33,435 nt of DNA. It comes from Emticicia agri. Its GTDB lineage: Bacteria; Bacteroidota; Bacteroidia; Cytophagales; Spirosomataceae. The stretch lies in the NCBI RefSeq assembly GCF_004168285.1, contig NZ_SEWF01000056.1, positions 1 to 33,435 of the forward strand, read 5' to 3'. Shown here piece after piece: positions 7,855 to 16,973 of this stretch. Every line of letters begins with the position of its first letter. Positions within the stretch are counted from its first letter, which is position 1. Both the position numbers and the translations under genes were made by a program. The notes under the pieces were generated by a model, which was not told where the DNA came from, did no database searches, and worked only from the letters and a program-made list of their open reading frames with translations.

Positions 7855-9369
7855 TTAGTAGGTTAAACAGGTCTGAGGTCTGTCGTCGGTTGAAATGGTG
7901 GTACCATTAAAATTCATAAATCCTATCGGATAGTTATTTGGAGTATAGCTATAAAAATTGCTCAGATTAGGTAATACATAACATAAATCTGCCGGGCTTA
8001 CACCATACCAAAGAGCCATTTCTGCATATAATTCATCAGTAGAAACTGCCGGAAGGAAGTTTCCTCTGAAAGAAATACTTTGCGTATTATCTGTTAGATT
8101 CATGCTTGGGTAAGCTCCATAAATTTTCCCACCCTTTACACTTCCGCCCATTACCATAGAATTACCTCCCCAACCGTGGTCTGAGCCTAAACCATTAGAA
8201 GTAACTGTACGGGCAAAATCTGAAATGGTAAATGTGGTAACTTTATCTGCTATACCCAACTCTACTGTGGCATCATAAAAAGCCTTGAGTGCATTGCTTA
8301 CTACAGGCAGTTTCTGATTCATTCCTCCTTCAAGGTTATCGTGCATATCCCAACCGCCATAGGTGATAAAGAAAATCTGTCTCTTAGCTCCCAGATTATT
8401 TCTTACACTCATCACCTTTGCCACGGCGGATAAGTCGTTCCCTAAAGAGGTTGTCGGAAACTGGGTAGCAAAACTTGGTACTCTTCTAACTGCATCTTTA
8501 AAAATATCGTAAGACGCAATGGCGCTCTTTGTTATGCCTGAATAGGTTTGTTGCAATAAGTTGGCATAGGTTTGCCCAACCAGGCTATCAATTGCGGCGT
8601 CTCTCAGTTCGTTTACCAGTCCGGCGTTGTTCCACCAGGTAGGCACAGACTCAAGCCCTATGGCAGCAGGTGTTATATTATTACTGATTGAGTATTCTGA
8701 TACTGTATCTCCGGCCTGGAAGGAGTTCTTTCCGCTCAGAGAGATATTCATTGAAATCTTATCGTTTGTATTGCTGGCATTTAAGAGTTCGGCTATTCTA
8801 CCTCCTACTCCAAGAGCCGTGCGGCTTTGAGGAACCGAAGTTTGCCATTGCATAATCTGATCTGAGTGTGAGTAAATGCCTTCCGGTACTTTTTTTATAC
8901 CACTCTGAAACTGCGCAGCAGAAGTAATAGGCTCAACCAGGGTACCTACATTGGCCATAAATGCCAGTTTCCCTGCATTGAACAAATCACGCATGCCCGT
9001 CATAGCCGGATGTATCCCAAAAGCCCCATAGTTACAATTGAAACCTCTGAAACCTGTGCACTGTGGATTGTTTAATGCTAAAAGTGAGGCCTGAGGAACG
9101 GCCAAATCACCTCTTGTAGCGGCATATTCGTTATAACCAATATCTGCTCCCGATGTTCCTCTCGGTACTAATACATTATAAGAGTCTATACCTCCGGCTA
9201 ACAATACACATACCAAGGCTCTATAATCATTAAAAGCAGCGTTTTCTTCTGAGAATTTTTTATGGCTGATTGCTCCATTGACAGCACCCAGACTTGTGAG
9301 CGTACTGAGCATGGTAGTTGCGCCCATAGCAGCACAGCCTGACTGTTTGATGAAATCACGTCTATTCAT
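7855..9369 (-). CDS. DUF1501 family protein, Tat-exported
   Basis: A 504-aa protein. The N-terminus MNRRDFIKQSGCAAMGATTM has a twin-arginine motif (NRRDFIK) followed by a hydrophobic stretch, so export in folded form by Tat is expected. Family hallmarks: ALVCVLLAGGIDSYNVLVP near residue 50, FITYGGWDMHDN, FTISDFARTVTSNG followed by DHGWGGNSMVMGG. DUF1501 proteins belong to the alkaline phosphatase/sulfatase-like fold group; the reaction is unknown. It sits 6 bp after DUF1800 and 4 bp before a PA14 cargo gene. DUF1800/DUF1501 pairing is widespread in Bacteroidota and Planctomycetota, suggesting a joint role in the envelope. Confidence 0.92.
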   Translation of the reverse strand: MNRRDFIKQSGCAAMGATTMLSTLTSLGAVNGAISHKKFSEENAAFNDYRALVCVLLAGGIDSYNVLVPRGTSGADIGYNEYAATRGDLAVPQASLLALNNPQCTGFRGFNCNYGAFGIHPAMTGMRDLFNAGKLAFMANVGTLVEPITSAAQFQSGIKKVPEGIYSHSDQIMQWQTSVPQSRTALGVGGRIAELLNASNTNDKISMNISLSGKNSFQAGDTVSEYSISNNITPAAIGLESVPTWWNNAGLVNELRDAAIDSLVGQTYANLLQQTYSGITKSAIASYDIFKDAVRRVPSFATQFPTTSLGNDLSAVAKVMSVRNNLGAKRQIFFITYGGWDMHDNLEGGMNQKLPVVSNALKAFYDATVELGIADKVTTFTISDFARTVTSNGLGSDHGWGGNSMVMGGSVKGGKIYGAYPSMNLTDNTQSISFRGNFLPAVSTDELYAEMALWYGVSPADLCYVLPNLSNFYSYTPNNYPIGFMNFNGTTISTDDRPQTCLTY

Positions 9370-9375
9370 TTCTTT

Positions 9376-11301
9376 TTACTTATTAATCATATAATCCGGT
9401 GAAGACATTATTAAATATATGGCAATGCGTATCCTTCTGGTAGCATCGTCGGCGTTAATCACACCATTGGTGATGTTGAGTGGCATGCCCAACAGCGCTT
9501 TTTTAATGGTATTCAGTGTTGCCTCTGATAGTCGGCCATGTGCTAAAATAAGGTTATATTTATCCAGTAGTTGAGTCAATCTGTCGTTTCTTGTTAAAGG
9601 ATAGTCAGCAGTATGATCAAATTTGGCATCTTCCTGTACCTTATAAGTCTCACCACCAAAGTAACTGAAATACTCAACGGCATCGTTGTGTATAAGCCAG
9701 TTGTTAATAGCATTCAGATAACCGGTTAAGGTCTGTGAGTTCAGAGTCTGAAATTCAGGCGCATATTTAACTGCCGTTTTTAATGGGCCATCAGGTATAT
9801 AATCAGGCGAGAAAAAATTAAACACACTTGGTGAATTTAATGGAAGTTGCCCCATTTTGTCATAAGCTCTTCTCATGGCGTTCCGATATTTTCCACCCTG
9901 AGCAGTCAATTCCAGACCTTTTACCAGATTAGTGTATCTGATAAATGGTTCTTTTAAAGCTCCTGCAAATTCGGTATTACCATTGTTACAACAATCACGG
10001 GCTTCGGGGTCAACCAGAATAGCTTTGATAACCGCTTTCAGGTCTCCTCTTACACCACTGCCATTATTATTAAAAATAGTAGCTACCCGTTGAATATAGG
10101 CCGGACTCGGATTTGACATCACTAAACGCTGAATAAGCCTTCTTGAGATAAACGGGCCTGTATTAGGGTGGTTAGCTAATATATCTAAAGCATCTTTAAT
10201 ATCCAATTCTCCCTGTGCAACAGGTCTCTGAGGAATCGTTTGTCCTAAAAAAGTTTTAGGACCTACTTCATGGCCATTCACAATTCTATTGTTTGGGCGG
10301 CGGTAAGGTCTTATATAATAATCACTTGAGTCAACGGCATAGAATTTCAGTTTTTTAGTATAACTCCAGTAGTCTTTATATCTCTCCCCTAAATATTGGC
10401 TATCGCCCCAGGATAAACCCGTGAATACTTTTGCAAGGTTGGCAATATCGTTATTATCATAAGTAGGTATCGACTTCCCGGTTCCGTCTTTCATTTCAGT
10501 TCCGTCAAGATTTAATTTAAAGAGGCCTATTGAAAATAACTGCATAATCTCTCTGGCATAGTTTTCGTCGGGGAAACTCAGTTTTCCGTTATTATTATCC
10601 GTAGCATGGTTGTTCATGTAGGTCAGATAAACCGCCATAGAAGGATGGTAAGTAATTTTCTCAATTAAGGTACGATAATTAGTAAAACTATTTTCTAATA
10701 ACATATCGTAATAGCTTGCCAGCGCATAGGGGTTATTCTCAAAAGTAGAAATACGGGAAGTAACAAAAATTTCACTTAAAGCCAATGCTACCCGCCATCT
10801 TAGAATATCCGGCGCAGTCATGTGTCCCTGAAACCAGGTAACATCAAAAATCCAATCGCTTACGGCCACATTATAAATTGTCCTTGAAGGGTCAGTCCGT
10901 CTTAATGAATCGGTCGTAGCCTGATGCAGGTTCTGCAGATAATTAGTCAGATTGAAAGAGTTCGGCAAGGCAAACTGTTGGTCAATCCATTTTTCAACAC
11001 CAAGGGTTGCCACACTCTCAATATCGGCGTAGGTAGTACCTAAGGTTGCCTGAGAAAGCAATCTGGCGGCAGAATTTTTATTGGGCAGATACCCAGAACT
11101 CATCAGGGTTTTGATACCCGTCTGGTTACTGGCATTGGAAGAAGAGGATACTGTTACATTTGTGGCATTCCCTTTACCAAAAGTTATTGTTTTTTGGGCA
11201 TTACCAATGGTACTTATGCCAAAGAAGCCTATCAATACTAACAAATTTACTTCCTGTCGGATTCTAAGGAATCCTCGAAACACATATAAAGGAAAGTTCA
11301 T
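9376..11301 (-). CDS. DUF1800 family protein, exported; first gene of the block
   Basis: A 641-aa protein. After an N-terminal hydrophobic segment (NLLVLIGFFGISTIGNAQ, about residues 19-36) comes the DUF1800 region: AARLLSQATLGTTYADIESV, GVEKWIDQQF, RWRVALALSEIFV, ENYAREIMQLFSIGLFKLN, and FISRRLIQRLVMSNPSPAYIQRV. The length fits the family. The first methionine gives a long n-region; the internal residues around EVNLLVL would also fit a shorter start, but no better start codon is obvious. Function unknown; the family is nearly always next to DUF1501, as here. Confidence 0.9.
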   Translation of the reverse strand: MNFPLYVFRGFLRIRQEVNLLVLIGFFGISTIGNAQKTITFGKGNATNVTVSSSSNASNQTGIKTLMSSGYLPNKNSAARLLSQATLGTTYADIESVATLGVEKWIDQQFALPNSFNLTNYLQNLHQATTDSLRRTDPSRTIYNVAVSDWIFDVTWFQGHMTAPDILRWRVALALSEIFVTSRISTFENNPYALASYYDMLLENSFTNYRTLIEKITYHPSMAVYLTYMNNHATDNNNGKLSFPDENYAREIMQLFSIGLFKLNLDGTEMKDGTGKSIPTYDNNDIANLAKVFTGLSWGDSQYLGERYKDYWSYTKKLKFYAVDSSDYYIRPYRRPNNRIVNGHEVGPKTFLGQTIPQRPVAQGELDIKDALDILANHPNTGPFISRRLIQRLVMSNPSPAYIQRVATIFNNNGSGVRGDLKAVIKAILVDPEARDCCNNGNTEFAGALKEPFIRYTNLVKGLELTAQGGKYRNAMRRAYDKMGQLPLNSPSVFNFFSPDYIPDGPLKTAVKYAPEFQTLNSQTLTGYLNAINNWLIHNDAVEYFSYFGGETYKVQEDAKFDHTADYPLTRNDRLTQLLDKYNLILAHGRLSEATLNTIKKALLGMPLNITNGVINADDATRRIRIAIYLIMSSPDYMINK

Positions 11302-11700
11302 TCAAATTAATAGAAATTAAGTAAATAAAAATTTAAAAAAAATGATTTTTAAATGTAGCAGTTTGCACCTATCTACAAAACCGGATGGCATAGTATCGTA
11401 ATCAGGACATACTTATCCCAGCCTTATTATTTTGTACTTTTGGTGATTTTATAACTTAGAGGTCGTTTCTATTAAAGGAATTAGTAGTGTCATCCACTTT
11501 TAAAAAACTTTAAAAGAAATCTGTTATGCTATTTAACAGATTGAAGGATGATTTACAAGTAAGATTAGGTAGTTTCTTTTCTTCTATCAAACACAAATAT
11601 ATAAAAATTATTGTAACCTCAGCATTAAATTTTTCAATTATTTAGTGAGTGGATATGCGTTGAAATAACAAGCAAAATTTGTTCCAAAAATATAATTATT
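11302..11700. other. 399-bp intergenic region with two hairpins
   Basis: This separates the DUF1800 start from the M48 stop, so it must hold the promoter of the DUF1800 block. No complete TTG plus TAnnTTTG pair is found on the minus strand close to 11301; matches to the -7 alone occur at 11594-11601 and 11685-11692 but without a -33. On the plus strand there is TACTTTTG at 11435-11442, followed by a perfect 8-bp inverted repeat (11497-11504 / 11509-11516) and a perfect 9-bp inverted repeat with a 7-nt loop (11518-11526 / 11534-11542). No coding sequence is credible here. Confidence 0.5.
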
Positions 11701-12789
11701 CTAATATTTATTGTCTACCGTATTCTCTATTTTTTCCCAGACACTATCCAGTTCTTTATGAGCAGTTCCTGTTTTGCCTGCACTATTCTCTCTGATATAG
11801 GTAATTCTATCATCGGTCATCGGGTGCGAGTTCAGATAGGCCAGCATTTTGCTACTGCCCTGCTTTTGTTCTTCTTCGTGCAATCGCTCCATCAGGTGTA
11901 TCATGCCTTGGGGGTCTAATTGGTTGTGGTACATGAGTTGCAACCCTTCCAAATCTGCCTCTTTCTCCATCTCTCTCGAAAAACCCAACTGATAAATATC
12001 ATCGGCCTGACTGGCAAGCACACTCCCTAAAGAACCCATATCGCCAAAAATTACAGAGATAAGTAAGGAGCCCGTCAGACTTCTAGCAAGTCCTTTTAAC
12101 GAATGTCTTTCTTTTACATGCGTAACTTCGTGTGCAAGCAAAGCGGCCAATTCTTCAGAAGATTTAATTTTGTCTAAAATACCACTAAATACCACTACGT
12201 TGCCTCCGGGTAAAGCAAAGGCATTTACCTGATTATCTTTAACTACTGTAAATTTTAAAGGATAAATTGTTTCAAAGTCTATCTTAAGGGCAAAATCATT
12301 CAACAGTTTTGTTTTCTCTTTATCAATTTCGGCGTCGCCTATAAAACTTTCATAGAATTTTTCGCCTAAAGCTATTTCTGTCGATACAGGAATCTTGCTG
12401 GCAATAAAAGACGCTACAAATGGCAATAGTATAAAATAAATAACTGCCGCAATAGCCGAAAAAATAGCAATACCCATCAGAGCGGCTTTCAGTACAGCAT
12501 TATACTCTTTAGTTCTACCTGCCAGCCCGCTTGTGTGTTTGGGTAAATATCCGCTTAATGCCTGTGCCAGAGAGCTATCGTTAGTGTATTCTAAATACTG
12601 ATGAGGGAATACCGCATACTGCAACATAGTTTTACCTTTTCCTGAAAAAGAACCGTATTCAATTTCAGAAATAGCCCAGACTACTTTCTTTTCGTCGTAA
12701 TAGATACTTAACGAATTGCCAAATACCTCAATATGTGCTTGATGAGGCTGGCTAGTCTGCCCGTCATAATAGATTCCGTTATGTTGCAT
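11701..12789 (-). CDS. M48 family zinc metalloprotease, membrane-anchored
   Basis: A 362-aa protein. Residues 1-65 form a small beta domain of the kind found at the N-terminus of bacterial M48 proteins (IYYDGQTSQPHQAHIEVFG). One transmembrane segment lies at about 103-131. The peptidase domain has HEVTH at 220-224 (zinc ligands His220 and His224, catalytic Glu221) and the third-ligand motif EKEADLEG with Glu277. The family acts in envelope protein quality control or proprotein turnover. It has its own promoter overlapping the kdsD stop codon, although it follows kdsD on the same strand. Confidence 0.9.
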   Translation of the reverse strand: MQHNGIYYDGQTSQPHQAHIEVFGNSLSIYYDEKKVVWAISEIEYGSFSGKGKTMLQYAVFPHQYLEYTNDSSLAQALSGYLPKHTSGLAGRTKEYNAVLKAALMGIAIFSAIAAVIYFILLPFVASFIASKIPVSTEIALGEKFYESFIGDAEIDKEKTKLLNDFALKIDFETIYPLKFTVVKDNQVNAFALPGGNVVVFSGILDKIKSSEELAALLAHEVTHVKERHSLKGLARSLTGSLLISVIFGDMGSLGSVLASQADDIYQLGFSREMEKEADLEGLQLMYHNQLDPQGMIHLMERLHEEEQKQGSSKMLAYLNSHPMTDDRITYIRENSAGKTGTAHKELDSVWEKIENTVDNKY

Positions 12790-12815
12790 AAAGACTAATG
12801 TTATCAGGTTCGTTT

Positions 12816-12847
12816 CAAAGATAGAAAATCTATCAGATTTCTTACAA
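12816..12847 (-). promoter_or_regulatory. Promoter of the M48 protease gene
   Basis: On the minus strand TTG (12847-12845), a 21-nt spacer, then TATCTTTG (12823-12816), an exact match to the Bacteroidota -7 box TAnnTTTG. The -7 box lies 26 bp upstream of the ATG at 12789. The -33 element overlaps the kdsD stop codon (12842-12844). Confidence 0.7.
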
Positions 12848-13816
12848 CAAACCCTCTTTCAATAAATCGTGCAAATGCACAAAGCCCATCAGGATATTCT
12901 CTTCCACCACTACCAGTTGGGTAATATTCTTTTCCTGCATCAAAGAGAGTGCCTTTACTGCATACTCATCAGGCGCAATAGTTTTGGGTGTAGTAGTCAT
13001 TATATCTTTTGCCTTCAGCGTCGTAAAATCCTGTTGCTTGTTCAACATTCTTCGCAAATCGCCATCGGTTATAATACCTAACAGTTCATTGTTTTCATTG
13101 GTAACAGCAGTAGCCCCCAATAATTTTGAGGTCATTTCGAGAATTACTGTATGAATATCGGCATCAGGGCCAACTTTAGGCAAGGCATTATTCGGATGCA
13201 CATCACTTACTTTCAGATACATTTTCTTGCCTAAACTTCCGCCGGGATGGTACCGGGCAAAATCTGTGCTGGTAAACCCTCTCATTTCTAACAAGCATAT
13301 AGCCAGGGCATCGCCTAATGCCAAAGCCGCAGTAGTAGAAGTAGTAGGTGCTAAATTAAGTGGACAAGCCTCTCTTTCTACGTGCGCATTCAGCACAAAA
13401 TCAGCATGGGTTGCCAGATACGATTTTTCGTTGCTTACGAGAGCAATCATCTGGTTTCCGTGCATTTTCAACAGTGGCACCAGTACCTTAATTTCGGGCG
13501 TATCGCCACTCTTTGAGATGCACAATACAAGGTCTTCTTTCTGTATCATGCCCAAATCTCCGTGTATGGCGTCTGCTGCGTGCATAAAGAGCGCAGGTGT
13601 GCCTGTAGAGTTCATAGTAGCTACAATTTTCTGACCAATAATTGCACTTTTCCCGATGCCTGTTACTACAAGTCTGCCTTTAGAGGCCAAAATAGCCCTT
13701 ACACACAACTCAAATTCTTCATTAATATAACTTTTCAAAGAAAGAATTGCTTCGGCCTCATCTTGCAAAACTTTTTTCGCTACGCTTTGTAAATTTTTTT
13801 CTAACTTCGTCTTCAC
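12842..13816 (-). CDS. kdsD: Arabinose-5-phosphate isomerase (KpsF/GutQ/KdsD family)
   Basis: Converts ribulose 5-phosphate to arabinose 5-phosphate, the first step towards KDO for lipopolysaccharide. From GTG at 13816 the protein is 324 aa, close to E. coli KdsD. An SIS domain (GRLVVTGIGKSAIIGQKIVATM, LCISKSGDTPEI, TTSTTAALALGDALAICLLE, FARYHPGGSLGKK) is followed by two CBS repeats. The frame is open up to an ATG at 13864, but a consensus -7 box lies inside that extension at 13849-13842, so a transcript from this promoter would not include the upstream ATG. The GTG at 13816 (VKTKLEKNLQSVA) is therefore preferred. Confidence 0.92.
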   Translation of the reverse strand: MKTKLEKNLQSVAKKVLQDEAEAILSLKSYINEEFELCVRAILASKGRLVVTGIGKSAIIGQKIVATMNSTGTPALFMHAADAIHGDLGMIQKEDLVLCISKSGDTPEIKVLVPLLKMHGNQMIALVSNEKSYLATHADFVLNAHVEREACPLNLAPTTSTTAALALGDALAICLLEMRGFTSTDFARYHPGGSLGKKMYLKVSDVHPNNALPKVGPDADIHTVILEMTSKLLGATAVTNENNELLGIITDGDLRRMLNKQQDFTTLKAKDIMTTTPKTIAPDEYAVKALSLMQEKNITQLVVVEENILMGFVHLHDLLKEGLL

Positions 13817-13841
13817 TTTTTCAAACAAGGTATTTTGTCTG

Positions 13842-13872
13842 CAAAAGTAACGTTTGTTTGGCAAGCCTCAAA
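13842..13872 (-). promoter_or_regulatory. Promoter of kdsD
   Basis: On the minus strand TTTG (13872-13869), a 19-nt spacer, TACTTTTG (13849-13842). Both boxes match the Bacteroidota consensus and the spacing is typical. The expected leader before GTG 13816 is about 20 nt. Confidence 0.8.
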
Positions 13873-14299
13873 AGAATAGTGAGGAATGGGTATAAAAACC
13901 CTTGCAGGCAAAAAACCAATTACAACAAAACATTTTATAAACCACCGAATGTATCTATTAAAAAAAAACCGCATTAAAAATTTGTAAAACTCAAGCAAAA
14001 AAATAGTATCTTAGCAAAGGCTTAAGTAATTACCTTAAATTAATTCAAACTTTTATAGTATCTAAAATTCAGGCAATTCATTGCGCTGACCATATAAATA
14101 TCAGAATTATCCGGCTGTAGTTCAGACGATTATCTCAACCAACTATTATTAATCTGTCAACTCAGCAACATTACTCAGCAAAATATTACTTATAGGTGAA
14201 TTTGATGATAGCTTCATCAAAGAAGTCAACATGAAATTGCTCAGATACTGACCTATTTTTAAAAATATTGTAAATTTTCCGTACAGCAATTTTGCGTTT
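13873..14299. other. Intergenic region between divergent kdsD and recQ
   Basis: No convincing gene. A perfect 8-bp inverted repeat with a 5-nt loop occurs at 14201-14208 / 14214-14221. Two weak promoter candidates for recQ are seen on the plus strand: TATCTTAG near 14005 (one mismatch from TAnnTTTG, TTTG 22 nt upstream) and CAATTTTG about 10 bp before the recQ ATG (one mismatch, TTG 16 nt upstream). Neither is strong. Confidence 0.4.
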
Positions 14300-16678
14300 A
14301 TGGTAGAACCAATAATTAAACAATCATTAAAAGAAAAACTCAAAGAAATTTTTGGTTTTGATGCTTTTCGTGGCGAGCAGGAAGTGATTATTCATAACAT
14401 AGTGTCAGGGAAAAACACTTTTGTTATTATGCCCACAGGAGCAGGGAAGTCTCTATGCTATCAGTTACCGGCAATGGTACTCGATGGCACAGCGATTGTT
14501 ATTTCCCCGCTCATTGCCTTGATGAAAAATCAGGTTGACCAGATGACCGCCTTTGGTATTAACGCCCAGTTTCTGAATTCGACACTGAATAAGGCGGAAA
14601 TGACCAAAGTAAAGAACGATGTACTAAGTGGAGAGTGTCGCCTGTTGTATATTGCACCAGAATCTCTTACCAAAGAAGATAATCTATCGTTTTTGCAAAA
14701 AGCCAATCTTTCTTTTGTTGCAGTTGACGAGGCCCACTGTATATCTGAATGGGGTCATGATTTCAGACCTGAGTACCGTCGTATCAGAGGAATTATTGAC
14801 GACATCAATCCGAATTTACCGGTTATTGCGCTTACAGCTACTGCTACCCCAAAAGTACAGCAGGATATTAAGAAAAATCTGAATATGGATGAAGCGATGA
14901 TTTTTAAATCGTCGTTCAACCGTAAGAATTTGTATTACGAGATTCGTCCGAAAATAGATTCCAAGAAACAGCTGATCCGCTATATCTTAAATAATAAAGG
15001 CAAATCGGGTATTGTTTACTGTCTGAGCCGTAAAAAAGTTGAAGAAATAGCGAATTTGTTGAGCGTAAACGGCGTGAAGGCTTTACACTACCATGCAGGT
15101 TTGGATGCTGATACACGTATGAGAAATCAGGATGCCTTCCTGAACGAAGAAGCTGATGTAATTGTAGCTACGATTGCGTTCGGAATGGGTATTGATAAGC
15201 CTGACGTTCGGTTTGTGATTCATTACGATGCGCCGAAATCTCTTGAAGGATATTATCAGGAAACAGGAAGAGCCGGACGTGACGGATTAGAGGGTAACTG
15301 TCTGATGTTCTATAGTTTCGATGATATTCTGAAATTAGAGAAATTCAATAAAGACAAAACCGTTACCGAAAGAGATAATGCCAAAGCCTTATTGATGGAA
15401 ATGGTGGCTTATTCCAATTTAGGTATCTGCCGTCGTCGTCAGTTATTAAGTTATTTTGGCGAATACGCTGAAAAAGATTGCGGTTTTTGTGATAACTGTC
15501 TGAAACCAACCAAGAAATTTAAAATAGAAGACGAAGCCGTACTGGCTTTGAAAGCGATTCAACAGGTAGGCGAAAGATTCGATATTCAGCACATTGCTGA
15601 TGTGCTGACAGCCAATACGGCTAATGCTTATATTCGTAGCTATGAACACGACAAGCTGGAGGTATATGGCAAAGGCAAAGGCATGTTTGTTGAAACAGAT
15701 GAAGAAGAGGATGACGATGAGGAAGAAGAAGAATTAGATGTTGCAACCGACGACGATTCTGATGATGACGATGATGATGCGCCGGTAGCAACCAAAAGCC
15801 CATCGCACCCACCCAAGAAAGCCGAAAAGCCTAAGAAAACTGATAACAAAAGAACACCGAACGATTATTGGGTGTCAATACTGCGCCAGATGATGGCATT
15901 GGGCTATATTGAGAAAGATATAGAGAATGCTTATGGGGTAGTAAGGCTGTCTGAAAAAGGAAAAGGATTTATTCAGGATTCTTATCCGATTACGATTGCC
16001 GAAGACCATAACTACGAAAATACCGAAAGTAGCGACGATGATGATGTGCCAATGAATGGTGGCCCTTCAGGTGGTGGTGGTGCTTTTGACTCAGCCTTAT
16101 TTGAGTTGCTGAAAGCACTTCGTAAAAAAATAGCGAAAGAAAAAAATGTACCGCCTTATGTGGTTTTCCAGGACCCTTCGCTGGAAGAAATGGCAACTAC
16201 CTATCCGACTACCGGGCAAGACCTTGCTCAGATAAATGGCGTTGGTTTAGGGAAAGTTCAGAAATTCGGAAAGCCATTCTTAGAGTTGATTTCGAAATAT
16301 GTAGAAGAAAACGAAATTGAAACAACACAGGATTTAGTTGTAAAATCAGCCGTTAATAAGTCAAAAATCAAGATTTATATTATTCAGCAAATCGACCGCA
16401 AGATTGACCTTGATGAAATTGCAGATTCAAAAGATCTGACAATGGCTGAACTAATCGAAGAGATAGAACACATCTGTTATTCGGGTACCCGCCTGAATCT
16501 TGATTATTATATTAATCAGGTAGTTGATGAAGAACACCAGGAAGAAATTTATGACTACTTTATGACTGCTGAAACCGATAATATCCGTGCTGCACAAAAG
16601 ATTTTTGACGGCGACGAGTATCCTGAAGAAGAATTACGTTTAATGCGTATTAAATTCTTATCGGAAATGGCCAATTAA
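14300..16678 (+). CDS. recQ: ATP-dependent DNA helicase RecQ with an acidic insert
   Basis: A 792-aa 3'-5' helicase of recombination and fork repair. Order: motif 0 FGFDAFRGEQ (about 19-28), Walker A MPTGAGKS, motif II DEAH in VAVDEAHCISEWGHDFRPEY, motif III LTATATP, motif V VATIAFGMGIDKPDVRFVIH, motif VI QETGRAGRDG. The zinc module follows (CRRRQLLSYFGE...CGFCDNC), then a winged-helix region, HRDC domain at about 594-670 (ALRKKIAKEKNVPPYVVFQD) and a C-terminal helical domain. The winged-helix region is interrupted at about 465-515 by a strongly acidic, low-complexity stretch (runs of Asp/Glu) followed by a Lys/Pro-rich segment; a second short acidic patch lies near 577. Longer than E. coli RecQ (about 610 aa) through this insert and the C-terminal domain. 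Confidence 0.97.
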   Translation: MVEPIIKQSLKEKLKEIFGFDAFRGEQEVIIHNIVSGKNTFVIMPTGAGKSLCYQLPAMVLDGTAIVISPLIALMKNQVDQMTAFGINAQFLNSTLNKAEMTKVKNDVLSGECRLLYIAPESLTKEDNLSFLQKANLSFVAVDEAHCISEWGHDFRPEYRRIRGIIDDINPNLPVIALTATATPKVQQDIKKNLNMDEAMIFKSSFNRKNLYYEIRPKIDSKKQLIRYILNNKGKSGIVYCLSRKKVEEIANLLSVNGVKALHYHAGLDADTRMRNQDAFLNEEADVIVATIAFGMGIDKPDVRFVIHYDAPKSLEGYYQETGRAGRDGLEGNCLMFYSFDDILKLEKFNKDKTVTERDNAKALLMEMVAYSNLGICRRRQLLSYFGEYAEKDCGFCDNCLKPTKKFKIEDEAVLALKAIQQVGERFDIQHIADVLTANTANAYIRSYEHDKLEVYGKGKGMFVETDEEEDDDEEEEELDVATDDDSDDDDDDAPVATKSPSHPPKKAEKPKKTDNKRTPNDYWVSILRQMMALGYIEKDIENAYGVVRLSEKGKGFIQDSYPITIAEDHNYENTESSDDDDVPMNGGPSGGGGAFDSALFELLKALRKKIAKEKNVPPYVVFQDPSLEEMATTYPTTGQDLAQINGVGLGKVQKFGKPFLELISKYVEENEIETTQDLVVKSAVNKSKIKIYIIQQIDRKIDLDEIADSKDLTMAELIEEIEHICYSGTRLNLDYYINQVVDEEHQEEIYDYFMTAETDNIRAAQKIFDGDEYPEEELRLMRIKFLSEMAN

Positions 16679-16743
16679 TTGCTTATATTTGAAGTAACAG
16701 AATAAACTTGCCCTTTTGGGCAACAGATATACAACAAAATCAT

Positions 16744-16785
16744 AAAAAAGTGTGAGCAATGCCTACAGGTATTTCACACTTTTTT
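16744..16785 (+). terminator. Rho-independent terminator of recQ
   Basis: A perfect 12-bp stem (16744-16755 / 16774-16785) continues inward through aatgcct / aggtatt with one G-U pair, and is followed by a T-rich tract (16780-16797). The A-run on the left arm means it could also work on the minus strand. It lies 65 bp after the recQ stop. Confidence 0.88.
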
Positions 16786-16931
16786 ATTTTTTTATACGGT
16801 TCAGATTTATTAATTGACAAATAATTAGTTAATTAGTGCCGTTTAAGAACAAAAATAAGGGTCTGAAGTATTATTTTTCATTATTTAACATCAAAAAAAC
16901 CTTTATTAATAGTTATTCAATAAAATAAATA

Positions 16932-16939
16932 TACTTTTG
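16932..16939 (+). promoter_or_regulatory. -7 box of the RRM protein gene
   Basis: TACTTTTG matches TAnnTTTG exactly, 34 bp before the ATG at 16974. No TTG is present at the usual -33 distance; the upstream DNA is very AT-rich, which may compensate. Confidence 0.6.
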
Positions 16940-16973
16940 TATAAATTTATCAATCAAATCATATCAAGTTATC

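Noticed and set aside
14149-14343. Small minus-strand ORF (64 aa) upstream of recQ.
   Set aside because: It overlaps the recQ start, has no recognisable domain, and its composition fits chance in AT-rich intergenic DNA.
15640-15849. Minus-strand Ser-rich 69-aa frame.
   Set aside because: It is the antisense of the Asp/Glu codon run in recQ.
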